DNA of 8,106 nt from Hyphomicrobiales bacterium (GTDB lineage: Bacteria > Pseudomonadota > Alphaproteobacteria > Rhizobiales > Beijerinckiaceae). A model generated the notes under the pieces. That model was not told the origin of the DNA. It did not search any database and saw only the letters and a list, made by a program, of their open reading frames with translations. The stretch is taken from positions 1 to 8,106 of the forward strand of contig JAIXZF010000459.1 in the NCBI GenBank assembly GCA_027489835.1, read 5' to 3'. This document shows positions 6,827-8,106 of this stretch, piece by piece. A program made the translations under genes and the position numbers. Positions within the stretch are counted from its first letter, which is position 1. Each line of letters starts with the position of its first letter.

Positions 6827-6850
6827 CCGGGAGGCGTCAAAGGCTCCCGG
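6827..6850. promoter_or_regulatory. Inverted repeat before arsR-type gene, candidate operator
   Basis: CCGGGAG (6827-6833) and CTCCCGG (6844-6850) form a 7-base inverted repeat with a 10-base centre, ending 10 bases before ATG 6861. The right arm overlaps the GGGA that would serve as the ribosome binding site (6849-6852). ArsR repressors usually bind dyads at their own promoters, so self-regulation is plausible. An RNA hairpin that limits translation is an alternative. It is more GC-rich than known BigR/SqrR operators. Confidence 0.4.
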
Positions 6851-6860
6851 GAACGGCGCG

Positions 6861-7175
6861 ATGACCGGCTTGCTTGACGCCGAAGCCTTCGAGGCCAACG
6901 CCCTCGCGGTGGCGGACACCCTGCGCGCCATCGCCAACCAGCGCCGCCTGCAGATCCTCTGCGTCCTGATCGAGACGGACGAGATGACGGTGAGCGCGAT
7001 CGTCGCGCGCATCGGCATCAGCCAGTCCGCCGTCTCCCAGCACCTCGCCCGCATGCGCGACGAGCGCCTGGTGACCTTTCGGCGGGACGGACAGGCGCTG
7101 TTCTACCGCATCGCCGATCCGCGCATCCGCGATCTGATCGCCGAGCTCTACCGTCTCTACTGCGCCGGCGTCTGA
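6861..7175 (+). CDS. ArsR-family regulator, probable persulfide sensor (BigR/SqrR-like)
   Basis: A 104-residue winged-helix repressor of the ArsR/SmtB family. The recognition region is ISQSAVSQHLARMRDERLV (53-71), and the wing is FRRDGQALFYRIAD (73-86). It has just two cysteines: C34 in RRLQILCVLIE at the end of the second helix, and C101 in ELYRLYC near the C-terminus. In BigR and SqrR two cysteines at the same places, about 66 residues apart, form a polysulfide bridge on exposure to reactive sulfur and release DNA; here the spacing is 67. The metal-binding CxC motif of true arsenic sensors is absent. Usual BigR partners (persulfide dioxygenase, rhodanese, YeeE-type transporter) are not seen nearby, so its targets are open. 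GGGAA at 6849-6853 gives a 7-base spacing to the ATG. The ArsR assignment is very sure; the sulfur-sensing role is inferred from cysteine placement. Confidence 0.9.
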   Translation: MTGLLDAEAFEANALAVADTLRAIANQRRLQILCVLIETDEMTVSAIVARIGISQSAVSQHLARMRDERLVTFRRDGQALFYRIADPRIRDLIAELYRLYCAGV

Positions 7176-7303
7176 CCGGCGCGGCCCACGGGGCAACGTC
7201 CCGGCGCCGGCCGTGGCGAAACGCCGCGCGATGACGGGCTCGCCTTTGCGCCATAGCTGTGTTGAACTCGAACATAAAGTGAACAGACAGGCGGAAGCAT
7301 CCG
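7176..7303. other. Intergenic region between arsR-type and radical SAM genes
   Basis: This 128-base gap holds a 10-base palindrome CCGGCGCCGG at 7201-7210, a CCACGG/CCGTGG pair at 7186-7191 and 7211-7216 that may act as a weak terminator for the arsR-type gene, and an AT-richer stretch at 7251-7290. That stretch carries three GAAC motifs (7264, 7270 and 7281) and probably the promoter of the radical SAM gene, for example a TTGAAC or CATAAA element, although no clean -35/-10 pair stands out. Confidence 0.5.
7270..7284. promoter_or_regulatory. Probable LexA (SOS) box, GAAC-N7-GAAC
   Basis: GAAC-ATAAAGT-GAAC matches the direct-repeat LexA operator known from alphaproteobacteria (GTTC-N7-GTTC, read on the other strand). 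A further GAAC at 7264-7267 precedes it. It ends 19 bases before the ATG of a gene whose family is linked to DNA repair, in a patch of low GC typical of a promoter. Control by LexA is therefore likely, with expression rising on DNA damage. The match is exact at all eight specified bases. Confidence 0.7.
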
Positions 7304-8106
7304 ATGGCGCAGCTCGACGTGAAGGAGAAGCTGGCGATCCTCGCCGACGCCGCGAAGTACGATGCCTCCTGCGCGTCGAGCGCCGCTCCGAAACGCGACT
7401 CCTCCGGCGGCAAGGGCGTGGGCTCCACGGGCGGCGCTGGCATCTGCCACGCCTATGCTCCGGACGGGCGCTGCATCTCGCTGCTCAAGGTGCTCCTGAC
7501 CAATTACTGCATGTTCGACTGCGTCTACTGCGTGAACCGCATCTCGTCGAACGTGCGCCGGGCCCGGTTCAGGGTCGACGAGGTCGTGGCGCTGACGCTC
7601 GATTTCTACAAGCGCAACTACATCGAGGGCCTGTTCCTCTCCTCGGGGATCATCCGCTCGCCCGACTACACGATGGAGCAGATGATCGCCGTGGCGCGCG
7701 CCCTGCGCGAGGATCACGACTTCCGCGGCTACATCCATCTCAAGACCATCCCCGAGGCCGATGACGCGCTCATCGCGGAGGCGGGCCGCCATGCCGACCG
7801 GCTATCCATCAATGTCGAGCTGCCCACCGAAGGCAGCCTGAAGCGCCTCGCGCCCGAGAAGCGCCATCCCGCCATCCGGCGCAGCATGGGCGGGCTCAGG
7901 CTGAAGCTCGACGAGGCGAGGGCGGCGCGCAAGGAGAGCCCGAAAGCGCCGCGCTTCGCGCCTGCCGGCCAGTCGACGCAGGTGATTGTCGGGGCGGACC
8001 CGTCGAGCGACGCCGAGATCATGCGGATGAGCGCGGGCCTCTACGCGAGCTATGACCTGAAGCGCGTCTACTATTCAGCCTTCTCGCCCATCCCGGACGC
8101 CTCCGC
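7304..8106 (+). CDS. Putative DNA modification/repair radical SAM protein, 5' part
   Basis: The reading frame is open from ATG 7304 to the window edge, giving 267 residues of a family usually about 400 long. The radical SAM cluster motif is C69-x3-C73-x2-C76 in NYCMFDCVYC, which holds the 4Fe-4S cluster that cleaves S-adenosylmethionine. The segment GLFLSSG (109-115) fits the glycine-rich SAM-binding motif. KYDASCASS, GICHAYAPDGRCISLLKVLLTNYC and YIHLKTIP mark the family named 'putative DNA modification/repair radical SAM protein' (TIGR03916), which is distantly like spore photoproduct lyase. Three extra cysteines before the motif (C23, C48, C57) may bind a second cluster. Homologues are typically followed by a uracil-DNA-glycosylase-like or DUF4130 partner, expected just beyond the window. 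GGCGGAAG lies about 6 bases before the ATG. The upstream LexA box supports a DNA repair role; the actual reaction is not established. Confidence 0.9.
   Translation, partial: MAQLDVKEKLAILADAAKYDASCASSAAPKRDSSGGKGVGSTGGAGICHAYAPDGRCISLLKVLLTNYCMFDCVYCVNRISSNVRRARFRVDEVVALTLDFYKRNYIEGLFLSSGIIRSPDYTMEQMIAVARALREDHDFRGYIHLKTIPEADDALIAEAGRHADRLSINVELPTEGSLKRLAPEKRHPAIRRSMGGLRLKLDEARAARKESPKAPRFAPAGQSTQVIVGADPSSDAEIMRMSAGLYASYDLKRVYYSAFSPIPDAS

Noticed and set aside
7157..7792. Frames of 211 (minus) and 183 (plus, 7213-7764) residues over the radical SAM gene
   Set aside because: Both are shadows: the frame from 7304 carries the CxxxCxxC motif and conserved family segments.

Overview
The window is high-GC, gene-dense bacterial DNA that most resembles an alphaproteobacterium (Rhizobiales-like). 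The support is codon usage dominated by G/C third positions, a GAAC-N7-GAAC motif of the type bound by alphaproteobacterial LexA, and an ArsR protein resembling the BigR/SqrR group. I cannot name a genus from sequence alone.

Layout. (1) Positions 1-478: the 3' end of an NADPH:quinone oxidoreductase (MDR family). (2) 479-765: a leader region with a hairpin. (3) 766-1497: a LuxR-type regulator that keeps every signature residue of an acyl-homoserine-lactone receptor, with no luxI synthase in view. (4) 1627-4233: a large cysteine-free RTX protein. Its N-terminal half is seven repeated beta units, probably a seven-bladed propeller, followed by calcium-binding glycine/aspartate repeats and a C-terminal type I secretion tail. 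(5) 4307-4597, minus strand: a small exported protein of unknown function. (6) 4675-6738: a serralysin-type (M10B) zinc metalloprotease with an RTX C-terminus. (7) 6861-7175: a small ArsR regulator with two cysteines placed as in the persulfide sensors BigR/SqrR. (8) 7304 to the window end: an incomplete radical SAM protein of the 'putative DNA modification/repair' family, preceded by a probable SOS (LexA) box.

How it fits together. The central part looks like an exoprotein locus: a quorum-sensing-type receptor beside two type I secretion substrates that share nearly the same C-terminal tail, with a small periplasmic or secreted protein divergent from the protease. No type I transporter genes (ABC, membrane fusion, outer membrane channel) lie in the window, so export must rely on genes elsewhere. 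The last two genes look like separate units: a thiol-based repressor, then a DNA-damage-regulated radical SAM enzyme whose usual uracil-DNA-glycosylase-like partner would be expected just past the right edge.

I see no tRNA, rRNA, insertion sequence, CRISPR array or phage gene.
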